Shown: positions 53,652-61,743 of the stretch, in pieces
How the letters are laid out: the number at the start of each line of letters is the position of its first letter
How positions within the stretch are numbered: the first letter of the stretch is position 1
NCBI RefSeq assembly: GCF_003063375.1
Contig: NZ_NERY01000001.1
Location: forward strand, 434,001 to 498,000
Length of the DNA stretch: 64,000 bases
Source: Limnohabitans sp. MMS-10A-178
GTDB lineage: Bacteria; Pseudomonadota; Gammaproteobacteria; Burkholderiales; Burkholderiaceae_C
Direction of reading: 5' to 3'
Translations under genes and position numbers: made by a program
The notes under the pieces: generated by a model
Seen by the model: only the letters and a program-made list of their open reading frames with translations
Told to the model about the DNA's origin: nothing
The model's database searches: none

Positions 53652-55498
53652 GATTTGTCCTGCCCCGGTGCATTGGCAGGGCCCTTTTCAGAAACCCAAG
53701 CACGCAACAGCAAAGCGGTGTCGTCGGGTTGATCGGTGGCATATTGGGTAGCGTAGGCCACCACATCTTCAAACTTGGCTTTGCTGGCCATTTCGCGTTC
53801 GCGCATGCGCTCCATTTGCGCCTCAATTTCTCTTTCAACGCGCAACTCTTGTGCGCGCTTGACTTCTTGTTCCATGGCCCAAGACAAATCAAGTTCTTTG
53901 ATTTCTTCCCGCATGCGCTGAGCTGCGCGGCCTTGTGGAGAGTTGGGCAAATCGGGATCGATGGGCGGCAGTGGCACGGGCCGCATTAAGGGGCGTGCAA
54001 TGGCGAAGTAGGCAAACAGCAAGCCCAAGGCAATGGCGCCATACCGAATGAGCTGCGACGTTAACTCGGGCGTTAGACGGCCAGGATCTTCTGCCACCGG
54101 CACAGGCTCTTCCGAGAAGGGCAAATTGGCCACGCTGACCGTGTCGCCGCGGAGTTGAACAAAGCCAATGGCGTCTCTCACCAAGGCATTGATCTGCTGA
54201 ATTTCTTGCGGCGTATAGGCCACAGTGCGAGTGGCATTGGCCTTGGCGCCTTTTTCGTATTTGTAATCGAGCACCACAGCGGCTGACACGCGGCGCAATT
54301 GGCCTTTGCTCGATTTGATTCTTTCAATGGCCCTGTCTACTTCGAAGTTCACCGTCTTTTCATTGCGTGAACTGCCTTCCTCAGAGCCCGATGCGCCTGT
54401 GTCAATGCTGCCGGGCGCACGGAGGTTGTCACCTCTTGCCTCAGTGGTGATGGGCGCTTTGGCAGGATCTTGGGGCTGATTGGTGAGCGAGCCTGGCACG
54501 CCGCCAGAGCCCGATTTGCCGCCACTGGCCTCAATGGACATTTGGCTGCGAATGGCTTTGTCGGGCGGTGAATTTTTGCCAAATGTTTCAGACGTGCGCT
54601 CGCGCTCGTCAAAGTCCAAATCGACCGTGACTTGCGCGCGGAAGCCGTCTTTGCCAGCCAGTGGTTCCAAGATGGCAGCCACTCGGCGGTTGAGTGCGGC
54701 TTCTAATTCGGAGGTGTATTTAAGTTGCGAAGGATCGAGCCCCTCTTGGCGTGCGGCACTGTTGCCTAAGATGCCGCCTTCGGTGTCCATGATGGACACT
54801 TCTTGCACGCGCATGCCGGGAACGGCAGAGCTGACCAAGCGCGCAATGGCTGCAATTTGAGGGCTGTCCAGCATGCGGCCAGGGTGCAAAGTGAGAATGA
54901 CGGAGGCGGTGGGACGCTCTTGTTCACGCACAAAGGCAGAGGGCTTGGGCACTGCCAAATGCACACGCGCCGATTTAACTTGACCCAAAGAGCTGACACT
55001 GCGGGCCAGTTCGCCTTCAAGGCCGCGCAAATAATTGACGCGCTCAACAAACTGGCTGGTGCCAAATTTTTGGTTTTCTAAAAGCTCAAAACCCACATTG
55101 CCGGCCTTGGGCAAACCTTGCCCTGCCAGCTTCAAACGGGTTTCATAGACCAAAGCTTGAGGCACTGTGATAGCGCCTCCGCCCTCCGTAAATTGGTAGG
55201 GCACATTCATTTGCTGTAAGGCCGTGACGATGGCGGCACCGTCGCCTTCATTGACGTTTGCAAACAACACTCTGTAGTCTTGCGAGCTTTTTCCTGCTGA
55301 TAAAACAACACCCAAAGCCAAAACCAAGCCGGCAAAGCCAAGGCCCATGAACAAACGTTGATTGGTGGTGAGGGCTTGAAACCGTTCGCGCAAAGAATCA
55401 ACCACACCTGCTGGTGTGTTTAAATTTGCCGCGCCGGAACCACCCATCGACAGAACGACAGCGTCTCGATCTGGAGAGAGAGTTTTGGGAGCATCCAA
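53648..55498 (-). CDS. fliF: Flagellar MS-ring protein FliF
   Basis: FliF forms the MS ring, the base on which the flagellum is built. The 616-residue protein has two membrane helices (about 46-66 and 487-507), the secretin-like ring domains between them (YRVLFANVNEGDGAAIVTALQQMNVPYQF and LARSVSSLGQVKSARVHLAVP), and the cytoplasmic FliG-binding tail. The start is TTG at 55498, with GGAGG 11 bases upstream; an ATG at 55447 is a weaker alternative. It heads the fliFGHIJKMNOPQR operon, 97 bases after the kinase gene. Confidence 0.95.
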   Translation of the reverse strand: MDAPKTLSPDRDAVVLSMGGSGAANLNTPAGVVDSLRERFQALTTNQRLFMGLGFAGLVLALGVVLSAGKSSQDYRVLFANVNEGDGAAIVTALQQMNVPYQFTEGGGAITVPQALVYETRLKLAGQGLPKAGNVGFELLENQKFGTSQFVERVNYLRGLEGELARSVSSLGQVKSARVHLAVPKPSAFVREQERPTASVILTLHPGRMLDSPQIAAIARLVSSAVPGMRVQEVSIMDTEGGILGNSAARQEGLDPSQLKYTSELEAALNRRVAAILEPLAGKDGFRAQVTVDLDFDERERTSETFGKNSPPDKAIRSQMSIEASGGKSGSGGVPGSLTNQPQDPAKAPITTEARGDNLRAPGSIDTGASGSEEGSSRNEKTVNFEVDRAIERIKSSKGQLRRVSAAVVLDYKYEKGAKANATRTVAYTPQEIQQINALVRDAIGFVQLRGDTVSVANLPFSEEPVPVAEDPGRLTPELTSQLIRYGAIALGLLFAYFAIARPLMRPVPLPPIDPDLPNSPQGRAAQRMREEIKELDLSWAMEQEVKRAQELRVEREIEAQMERMREREMASKAKFEDVVAYATQYATDQPDDTALLLRAWVSEKGPANAPGQDKS

Positions 55499-55558
55499 TT
55501 AAGTCAGTGCCTCCATATGTAATCACATTGTTTCAAATTTTCACTGACATAAACCAAT

Positions 55559-55576
55559 CATTACACAGCTGTAATG
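55559..55576. promoter_or_regulatory. Palindrome upstream of fliF
   Basis: CATTACA (55559-55565) and TGTAATG (55570-55576) are perfect 7-base inverted arms around CAGC, in the 97 bases between the kinase gene and fliF. TGTAAT recurs at 55518. It could be an operator for the adjacent OmpR-type regulator or another factor; OmpR-type proteins more often use direct repeats. No sigma-54 element is seen here. Confidence 0.4.
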
Positions 55577-55595
55577 TAGGACTACAAGTTTTTAA

Positions 55596-57005
55596 TCAAG
55601 CTCTTTGCCAGGTGGCTTTGAAGCTGACCCACTGGTCAGGACCCTTGTGCAAGCTCAATGTGCCGCCATGCGCCTTTGCAATTTCTTGGCACAAGCTAAG
55701 GCCCAGACCATCACCTTTGGGCCTTTGTGTATCGATGTTTGGATCGTTTAAGTGTCTGTAAAAGCGCTGGAAGATGCGGTCATCAATGCCGTCAAGAGAC
55801 AGGAAGGTGGTGTTGGACAGGGAAAACTCAACCAAATCACCAAACACTTTGGCATTGAATTTGATTTTCCCTTGCGGCGGCGTGTATTTGATGGCGTTGC
55901 TGACCAAATTGTTAAGAAGTTGCTGAAACAAGTTGGGGTCGGCCAAGAGTTTGATATCGGGATTGAGTGAGTATTCAAATTGAACATGGGGTACCAAGCT
56001 TTGAATATCTTCGCCTGTGACTGCAATCAAATCGAACAACATTATTTCTTGGAGGTCTAGCTTGAAGTTGTCGCCATCTGCTTGTGACAGCAAAACCAGT
56101 TTGTTGGTAATAGAAATTAAGCGCTCCACCTCATCTGAAAGCATCGACAACTGAATTTGCTCCACGCTGTTGTCTTGTGCCCTGTTGAGCAAGCGCTTGA
56201 GGTTGCCCCTGATCACTGTCAATGGCGTGCGAAGTTCGTGGGCCGCATCGCTTGAAAACCGCGAGGCTTGCTCGAAGTTCAATTGAAGTCGTTTTATCAA
56301 ACTGTTGAAGTAGCCAACAAAACTTGCAAACTCCACATCAAATTGTTTTTCAGAAAGTGCATTGCCACTGCTACTACTACTGCCACTAACATTGCCATTA
56401 CCTTTGAGGTCAATTTTTTGGAATGTGTTTTGCAAATTTTGCAATGAACGCATCACCCAATAAGTTAAAAACCAGGTGCACAACAAAATACAAAGCACCA
56501 ACAAGGGCCACATGCTGTTAACCACACTCTCGCGAGCTTCCATCATGTCTTCAAACCTAGCTTCAAACATTCGCGCTGGAATGGCAACGAAAAAATCTTG
56601 ATTACCTTGGGGGACTTTGAACAAAATCCAATCGCTTTCGCCCTGGCGTAGCTCTGCCAACTCAACGGCGTAGGTGCGCGAAGGATTTCGGATGTTGCGC
56701 CAAACCGCCCCCGAAAGCATGTTTTGCTGGGCCGTATTGCCTGTATCTCTTAGCCATACTTGCGCTTCATTGGGATTCAAGTCTGAATAAAAAGCATTGA
56801 TCTTTTGTTGAACGGCTTGAGCGCTCAAGTCGCTCAAGCTTTGGTCTTTCAAACTCAATTCCAGATAGCTTGCAAAATTGCCATAAAAAATTTCATGCAG
56901 GGGTTTGGTAGAGGCGTAGCGCACAGAAATTCGCGTGACGACTGCAAAAAAAACAATCGAGATGGTGACCAGTAAAAAAAACTTCAGCTTAAATGAACGC
57001 AGCAT
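55596..57005 (-). CDS. Two-component sensor histidine kinase near fliF
   Basis: A 469-residue membrane kinase with two membrane helices (about 8-26 and 163-184) flanking a periplasmic sensor region of about 135 residues, a linker with a Gly/Asn/Ser-rich run (about 202-216, five consecutive Ser at 209-213), HisKA with His256 in SSDAAHELRTPLTVIRGNLKR, and HATPase (NNLVSNAIKYTPPQG, GDGLGLSLCQEIAKAHGG). It resembles QseC/heavy-metal-type kinases. The partner regulator is 2 bases upstream. Its signal is unknown; its place ahead of fliF suggests a link with flagellar control, which is inference. Confidence 0.93.
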   Translation of the reverse strand: MLRSFKLKFFLLVTISIVFFAVVTRISVRYASTKPLHEIFYGNFASYLELSLKDQSLSDLSAQAVQQKINAFYSDLNPNEAQVWLRDTGNTAQQNMLSGAVWRNIRNPSRTYAVELAELRQGESDWILFKVPQGNQDFFVAIPARMFEARFEDMMEARESVVNSMWPLLVLCILLCTWFLTYWVMRSLQNLQNTFQKIDLKGNGNVSGSSSSSGNALSEKQFDVEFASFVGYFNSLIKRLQLNFEQASRFSSDAAHELRTPLTVIRGNLKRLLNRAQDNSVEQIQLSMLSDEVERLISITNKLVLLSQADGDNFKLDLQEIMLFDLIAVTGEDIQSLVPHVQFEYSLNPDIKLLADPNLFQQLLNNLVSNAIKYTPPQGKIKFNAKVFGDLVEFSLSNTTFLSLDGIDDRIFQRFYRHLNDPNIDTQRPKGDGLGLSLCQEIAKAHGGTLSLHKGPDQWVSFKATWQRA

Positions 57006-57007
57006 TT

Positions 57008-57694
57008 TTAAGATTGAGTTTTAAACCGATAGCCCACGCCTCGAATGGTTTCAATGGGAAAGGCAATGCCCAATTCTGGGCTTGGGCTGCTTAGCTTTTT
57101 GCGAAGTCTTTGCACCGAGACATCCACCACATTGGTGCCGGGGTCGAAGTCCACGTTCCAAACTTGTTTCAATATTTGTTCACGTGAAAAAATTTGTCCG
57201 GGCGACGTCATCAAGCACTCGAGCAACACATATTCGCGTTGCGTCAAAGTGGCCTTTTCTCCTTGCCAAGTGGCTACGCGTGTAAAGCGGTCTAAAGACA
57301 AATCGCCTTGCACCAGCGTCATTTCAACTTTGCCGCGCTTGTTGTTGATCATGGCTTTCACGCGAACAATTAGCTCTTCCATGTAAAAGGGCTTCGGCAA
57401 ATAATCGTCTGCCCCTTTTTCAAAACTCTTCAAGCGGTCTGGCAGGTCAATGGATGCCGTGAGCATGATCACTGGCGTGTTCAAGTTGTTGCGTCTAATT
57501 TCCTCCAGCACCTGAAAACCATCCATCAGGGGCAATGCCACATCGAGCAAGATGGCATCGAAGTTGAGCTGCAAAGCTGTTCGCAGGCCTCTGAAGCCGT
57601 CTTTTTCCAATTGAGTTTGTATGCCAACAGCCTCAAAAGCCGACGCCACCAAGTCTGCAATTTGCTCGTCGTCTTCTATCAGGAGGATCTTCAT
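57008..57694 (-). CDS. OmpR-family response regulator near fliF
   Basis: A 228-residue regulator with a receiver domain (EDD at 7-9, phosphorylation site Asp51 in AILLDVALPLMDGF, Lys in DYLPKPFYMEEL) and an OmpR-type winged helix with LTQREYVLLECLMTSPGQIFSREQIL and DVSVQRLRKKLS. The last residues contain the family motif IRGVGYRFK. It is the first gene of a two-gene unit with the kinase, in the same direction as and just upstream of fliF. It lies opposite fleS. It is not FlhDC, VisNR or another known flagellar master regulator. Confidence 0.94.
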   Translation of the reverse strand: MKILLIEDDEQIADLVASAFEAVGIQTQLEKDGFRGLRTALQLNFDAILLDVALPLMDGFQVLEEIRRNNLNTPVIMLTASIDLPDRLKSFEKGADDYLPKPFYMEELIVRVKAMINNKRGKVEMTLVQGDLSLDRFTRVATWQGEKATLTQREYVLLECLMTSPGQIFSREQILKQVWNVDFDPGTNVVDVSVQRLRKKLSSPSPELGIAFPIETIRGVGYRFKTQS

Positions 57695-57811
57695 CGCTTC
57701 ATGGCAAACCCCAAAGTGGGGCCCTGGCCTTCTCTTAAATTAAGGTATATTGGTTTTCAGCCTGGTTGAAAGCACAACAAAGCAGGTCACTTGGATCGCA
57801 ATCTTACTTTT

Positions 57812-57841
57812 ATTATCAATTCAGAACAGTTAAATTGACAA
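57812..57841 (-). promoter_or_regulatory. Candidate sigma-70 promoter for the two-component genes
   Basis: On the minus strand, TTGTCA (57836-57841) and GATAAT (57812-57817) are separated by 18 bases, a good -35/-10 pair. It would give a leader of about 105 bases before the regulator gene at 57694. Confidence 0.45.
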
Positions 57842-57852
57842 CAGATTCAAAG

Positions 57853-58971
57853 ATGGCAAATTCAGAAAAAGTAACGGCACCCGCTCAAGCCAGTGATCTG
57901 GCTGGTGCATTTGAGCTTTTTGTTGAAGCATCGCAAGCGCTAGAGCAGCAATACGCCACTCTCAGCCGAAAAGTTGAAGACCTCAGTGCCGACCTGTTTC
58001 AAGCCAACGAGCGTTTGAACGTTTTGCTCAACGCCTTGCCTGCCGCCGTGGTGCTCATTGAAAACGACAAAATCAGCCATTTCAATCAGGCAGCAGAACA
58101 ATTGGTGCCAGGACTTCAAACGGGAGAGGCTTGGGCCACGCCTGCCTCATGGAAGCCTGGCCATGGACCGGACGAATTTCATGTCAATTCATCCGAGGGT
58201 CTGCGCACCCTGCAAGCCCAACGCGTGCAAGAAGGCTTGCGCAGCGTGATACAAATTCAAGACATTACCGCCAACTTGCGCACCCTAGAAGACAACGAGC
58301 GGGTAGACCGCTTGGCCGCCATGGGCAAAATGTCGGCCGGTATTGCGCACCAACTTAGAACACCTTTGTCTACAGCCTTGTTGTATGCATCGCACCTTTG
58401 CAACCAAGAACTGGAGTTGCAAGACAGGGTGAGCTTCGCCAAAAAACTACAAAACCAACTGATTCACCTAGAAAAAATGGCCGGTGAAATGTTGCAGTTT
58501 GTAAGGGCTCGCCCCCACAAAACCCAAATCATTGCCCTAGACGAGTTGGTAAGCGAGGCCCTGCAAACCTTGGAAGGCCTGTCTCAAGAGAAGCACATTG
58601 AACTGTCGGTTAGCTTGAAGGCAGACAACTGCATGGTGAGCGTAGAACGCCCCTCCGTGGTGTCGGCCTTTATTGCCATTTTGGAAAACGCCATTCAGTG
58701 TTCTAGCCCGGGCCAAACCATTGTGGTTCAAACCCAAGCCGACCATTTGCGCGGCCAACTGAGCATTGAAGACGATGGCCCCGGCATTGCCGAAGACATG
58801 CTTTCCAGACTGTTTGAACCCTTCGCCACCAACCGCGTGACGGGTACTGGCCTAGGACTTGCAATTGCCCAGAATGCCATTCGCAGCCACCGTGGAGAAA
58901 TTACCGCGCAAAACAAACCCGAAGGCGGGGCGCTTTTTGTGGTGGCTTTGCCCAGCATGGCCAACATTTAA
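57853..58971 (+). CDS. fleS: FleS/FlrB-type flagellar sensor kinase
   Basis: A 372-residue soluble kinase. A short coiled-coil region (about 25-60) is followed by a PAS-like domain (LNVLLNALPAAVVLIENDKISHF, about 60-110), HisKA with His166 in MGKMSAGIAHQLRTPLSTALLYASHL, and HATPase (AILENAIQCS, DDGPGIAE, VTGTGLGLAIAQNAIRSH). The HQLRTPLS form of the H-box followed by LLYASHL is typical of FleS/FlrB, which phosphorylate FleR/FlrC to switch on rod, hook and MS-ring genes. There is no membrane helix. The ATG at 57853 is preferred over a longer upstream start. fleR follows after 38 bases. Confidence 0.92.
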   Translation: MANSEKVTAPAQASDLAGAFELFVEASQALEQQYATLSRKVEDLSADLFQANERLNVLLNALPAAVVLIENDKISHFNQAAEQLVPGLQTGEAWATPASWKPGHGPDEFHVNSSEGLRTLQAQRVQEGLRSVIQIQDITANLRTLEDNERVDRLAAMGKMSAGIAHQLRTPLSTALLYASHLCNQELELQDRVSFAKKLQNQLIHLEKMAGEMLQFVRARPHKTQIIALDELVSEALQTLEGLSQEKHIELSVSLKADNCMVSVERPSVVSAFIAILENAIQCSSPGQTIVVQTQADHLRGQLSIEDDGPGIAEDMLSRLFEPFATNRVTGTGLGLAIAQNAIRSHRGEITAQNKPEGGALFVVALPSMANI

Positions 58972-59009
58972 ACTCTGTATAAGCCTACAAAGTTAACAAC
59001 TGCTCACAC

Positions 59010-60401
59010 ATGAATCCGTTTCAAATTCTCCTAGTTGAGGACGACACCGACCTTCGCGAGGCCATCAGCGTGACGCTGCGTTTGGGCGGCGTAGACCACG
59101 TGGCCTTTGAGTGCGCCGAAGATGCACTGCCCGCCATAGACCCCGAAGTAGAGCAAATGCTGGTGACCGATTTCCGTTTGCCTGGCATGAATGGCTTGCA
59201 GTTGTTAGCCCAAGCCCGAGACAAACACCCCCAGCTTCCGGTGGTGGTCATGACCGCCTATGCCGACACCCAGTTGGCCGTGCAAGCTTTGAAAGGTGGC
59301 GCCCGTGATTTCCTCATCAAGCCCTTCATGCCCCAACAATTGTTGGAGGTCATTGCGCGCCATCACCCCAGCCCACCCTCGGCAAAAATTAGCGCTGATG
59401 GGGAAATAATTGCCTCCGATCCGGCAATTCTTGCCGTTAAAAACCGTTGCGAGCGTGTGGCTGGCACCGGCGCCACCGTGCTTTTAACGGGCGAATCGGG
59501 TGTGGGCAAAGATGTATTTGCCAAGCAAATTCACCAACTTTCGGGCCGCAACAGCAAGCCCTATGTGGCCATTAATTGCGCCGCCATTCCAGACAACCTG
59601 CTTGAGTCCACCCTGTTCGGCTATGAAAAAGGCGCCTTTACGGGTGCTACCAAGGCCCAGCCAGGCAAGTTTGAACAGGCCAACGGCGGCACGCTTTTCT
59701 TAGATGAAATAGGCGAAATGCCGCTTGAATTGCAGGCCAAACTGCTGCGAGTGCTGCAAGACCAAGTGGTAGAACGCTTAGGCTCTATGCGCTCTGTGAA
59801 TTGCGATGTGCGCATTGTGGCGGCCACCAACCAAGACCTGCAGCAGAGAGTGAAAGACGGCAAATTTAGGGAAGATTTGTACTTCCGCTTGGCCGTGTTT
59901 CCCATTCGCATTCCACCACTGCGTGAGCGCCAACAAGACATCTTGCCATTGGCCGAACATTTCTTGGCGCGCTATGGCCGCACCATGGGCCGCCAGGGCT
60001 TGAAACTCTCCGCCCAAAGCAATCAAGCCTTGCAAAGCTACCCCTGGCCGGGCAATGTGCGTGAATTGGAAAACGCCATGCAGCGCGCCCTGCTTTTAAG
60101 CGATGGCGATTTGATCGAACCCAACGACATTGAGCTACATGGCAGCGAGCCAAGCAGTGCTGTGAGTGCACCCATTGGCAATTTGACCGCCAGTGGCACA
60201 CCTCTTGCATACAGTTCAGACACTGAAAGCACAACTTCGGGCGCACAGGACATGGATTCCATTGAACGTGAGCACATTTTGAAAGTTCTGAAGCAAGTGG
60301 GTGGCAACCGAAAAGAAGCCGTCAACGTTTTGGGATTGTCCGAAAGGGCCCTGCGCTACAAGCTCAAGGCCTACAAAGAAGCCGGTTTTCTTTTTGATTG
60401 A
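59010..60401 (+). CDS. fleR: FleR/FlrC-type sigma-54 activator
   Basis: A 463-residue NtrC-family regulator. The receiver domain has DD at 11-12 and Asp54 in MLVTDFRLPGMNG; the AAA+ domain has Walker A GESGVGKD, Walker B GGTLFLDEIGEMP, and the sigma-54-contacting loop GAFTGAT; a Fis-type helix-turn-helix ends the protein (NRKEAVNVLGLSERALRYKLKAY). It should open the sigma-54 promoters found before flgB and fliK. It follows fleS, and fliE lies 20 bases downstream in the same direction. Confidence 0.95.
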   Translation: MNPFQILLVEDDTDLREAISVTLRLGGVDHVAFECAEDALPAIDPEVEQMLVTDFRLPGMNGLQLLAQARDKHPQLPVVVMTAYADTQLAVQALKGGARDFLIKPFMPQQLLEVIARHHPSPPSAKISADGEIIASDPAILAVKNRCERVAGTGATVLLTGESGVGKDVFAKQIHQLSGRNSKPYVAINCAAIPDNLLESTLFGYEKGAFTGATKAQPGKFEQANGGTLFLDEIGEMPLELQAKLLRVLQDQVVERLGSMRSVNCDVRIVAATNQDLQQRVKDGKFREDLYFRLAVFPIRIPPLRERQQDILPLAEHFLARYGRTMGRQGLKLSAQSNQALQSYPWPGNVRELENAMQRALLLSDGDLIEPNDIELHGSEPSSAVSAPIGNLTASGTPLAYSSDTESTTSGAQDMDSIEREHILKVLKQVGGNRKEAVNVLGLSERALRYKLKAYKEAGFLFD

Positions 60402-60421
60402 ATTGAATTAAGATAAATAGC

Positions 60422-60748
60422 ATGTCAAACATTAACCTCGAGTCCCTCACCAGCCAGATGAAAGTCATGGCCGATATGGCGTCGGGTCAGTTAAATTCAA
60501 CATCCACTTTGCCCAAGGCAGGCGAGCCCGATTTTGAATCAGCTTTGAAAAAAGCCGTGTTGGCAGTCAACGAAACTCAAAACGTGGCGCAAGCCAAAGT
60601 GCAAAGCTTCTCCACCGGTCAAAGCAACATGACCTTGGAAGAAGTGATGGTCGACTTGCAAAAAGCCAACCTGTCCTTCCAAACCATGATTGCTGTGCGC
60701 AATCGTTTGGTGGATGCCTACAAAGAAGTTACCAACCTGCAGGTTTGA
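60422..60748 (+). CDS. fliE: Flagellar hook-basal body complex protein FliE
   Basis: FliE connects the MS ring with the rod. The 108-residue protein has the family's C-terminal part FSTGQSNMTLEEVMVDLQKANLSFQTMIAVRNRLVDAYKEVTNLQV (typical of FliE: LEEVM, AxLSFQ, RNKLVDAY). It is in the fleSR direction, 20 bases downstream, not with fliF as in enterics. The ribosome-binding site is weak (TAAGAT). No separate sigma-54 promoter is seen in the end of fleR. Confidence 0.96.
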   Translation: MSNINLESLTSQMKVMADMASGQLNSTSTLPKAGEPDFESALKKAVLAVNETQNVAQAKVQSFSTGQSNMTLEEVMVDLQKANLSFQTMIAVRNRLVDAYKEVTNLQV

Positions 60749-60790
60749 GTGCTTCTGTTTGAAGCCTCAACCAAAGTTTGAAGAAAAACA

Positions 60791-61081
60791 ATGAAACCAT
60801 CAATTGCTCTTCAAACGCATCGACTAGCAATTCGCTCTGTTGTTGAGCGTCACAATGCGCGCAACGCGCGAGTTTTCGGTTCGGTGCTACGCGGCGAGGA
60901 TCAAGAAGGCAGCGATTTAGATATTTTGATCGACCCTACACCCGACACCACACTCTTTGACATTGGCGCAATTCGCCATGAACTCTTACAATTGCTAGGC
61001 GTTCAAGTGGATGTGCTCACACCCAATGCCTTACCTGATTCATTCCGAGCTAAAGTCATCAACGAAGCTCGCCCTGTATGA
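60791..61081 (+). CDS. mntA: MntA-type minimal nucleotidyltransferase antitoxin
   Basis: A 96-residue nucleotidyltransferase with the motif GSx10DxD complete: Gly30-Ser31, then Asp42 and Asp44 in VFGSVLRGEDQEGSDLDIL, and a third acidic site in VQVDVLTP (Asp74). MntA proteins neutralise their HepT partner, in studied cases by adding AMP units to it. It overlaps the hepT gene by 4 bases. The pair lies 42 bases after fliE, with only a weak ribosome-binding site (GAAG), and has no flagellar homologue; this looks like a small inserted toxin-antitoxin module. Confidence 0.93.
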   Translation: MKPSIALQTHRLAIRSVVERHNARNARVFGSVLRGEDQEGSDLDILIDPTPDTTLFDIGAIRHELLQLLGVQVDVLTPNALPDSFRAKVINEARPV

Positions 61082-61446
61082 TGCGAGACCCGAAGCGGCT
61101 GTCCGACTATCTTGATCATATTCTGGAAGCGATAGAGCGTATTGAAGAGTACGTTGCAGATTTGGAAGAAATGAGTTTTCTTGGTAATAAACTTGTCCAA
61201 GACGCTGTCATCCGTAACTTCGAAGTTATCGGTGAAGCAAGTAACAACATAGAAAAGCGCTTTCCTGAGTTTGTGGCGGCTCATCCAGAATTGCCACTGG
61301 CCTCTGCATATCAAATGCGCAATGCCGTTGCTCATGGCTACTTTCAAGTAGATTTTGAAATTCTCTGGAAGACGATTCGTCGTGATCTTCCTAGCTTGCA
61401 CACCAAGGTAGAAGAGATTCGAGTAAAGCTGACTTTGGGAAGTTAA
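61078..61446 (+). CDS. hepT: HepT-type HEPN ribonuclease toxin
   Basis: A 122-residue HEPN-domain protein. The active-site motif Rx4HxY is intact in RNAVAHGYF (Arg81, His86, Tyr88), so it should be an active RNase toxin, with Tyr88 the expected site of AMP addition by MntA. The helical bundle features IRNFEVIGEASNNIEKRFPEF are typical of HepT. The start ATG overlaps the mntA stop (ATGA) and a second ATG follows directly. The gene converges with the FlhB-like gene 9 bases later. Confidence 0.93.
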   Translation: MMRDPKRLSDYLDHILEAIERIEEYVADLEEMSFLGNKLVQDAVIRNFEVIGEASNNIEKRFPEFVAAHPELPLASAYQMRNAVAHGYFQVDFEILWKTIRRDLPSLHTKVEEIRVKLTLGS

Positions 61447-61455
61447 TCCAAAGAA

Positions 61456-61743
61456 TCAGTATTTAGATTCTTCCAACTTCTTGTCTTCTTCATGCGCCCA
61501 AGCCAACACTTGGGCAATGGCTGCATAAAGCTCGGGGGGTACCCAAGCGTTGAGGTCTAGTTCCATTAAGAAGGCCACCAAGCTGGGTTCGCTGCGTGTG
61601 GGAATGCCAAGCTCTTTAGCGCGGTCTAATATGGCTTGGGCAATTTCACCTTTGCCTTTGCTTAAAACGCGAGGTGCTGGCGTGTTGGGCTTGTAGCCAA
61701 CGGCCACTGCTTGCAAAATTTCTTCGTGGCCCAAGTTAGACAT
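61456..61743 (-). CDS. Small FlhB C-terminal-domain protein (FhlB type)
   Basis: A 95-residue protein matching only the cytoplasmic end of FlhB: AVAVGYKPNTPAPRVLSKGKGEIAQAILDRAKELGIPTRSEPSLVAFLMELDLNAWVPPELYAAIAQVLAW aligns with the corresponding part of the full FlhB encoded at 43194-44315 (quoted in shortened form: APRVLSKGKGEIAQAILDRA against APIVVAKGMDEIALLIQRVA). It has no NPTH site and no membrane segment. Such FhlB proteins occur beside FliK-like genes and can partly replace the FlhB C-terminal fragment in export switching; the role here is inferred. Confidence 0.88.
   Translation of the reverse strand: MSNLGHEEILQAVAVGYKPNTPAPRVLSKGKGEIAQAILDRAKELGIPTRSEPSLVAFLMELDLNAWVPPELYAAIAQVLAWAHEEDKKLEESKY

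Noticed and set aside
57812..57852. A sigma-54 promoter before fleS or before the OmpR-type regulator
   Set aside because: No GG-N10-GC with flanking consensus was found on either strand in 57695-57852.
61451..61472. AAGAATC/GATTCTT inverted repeat between hepT and the FhlB-type gene as a two-way terminator
   Set aside because: Stem is only 7 AT-rich pairs, lies partly in coding sequence and has no T run.
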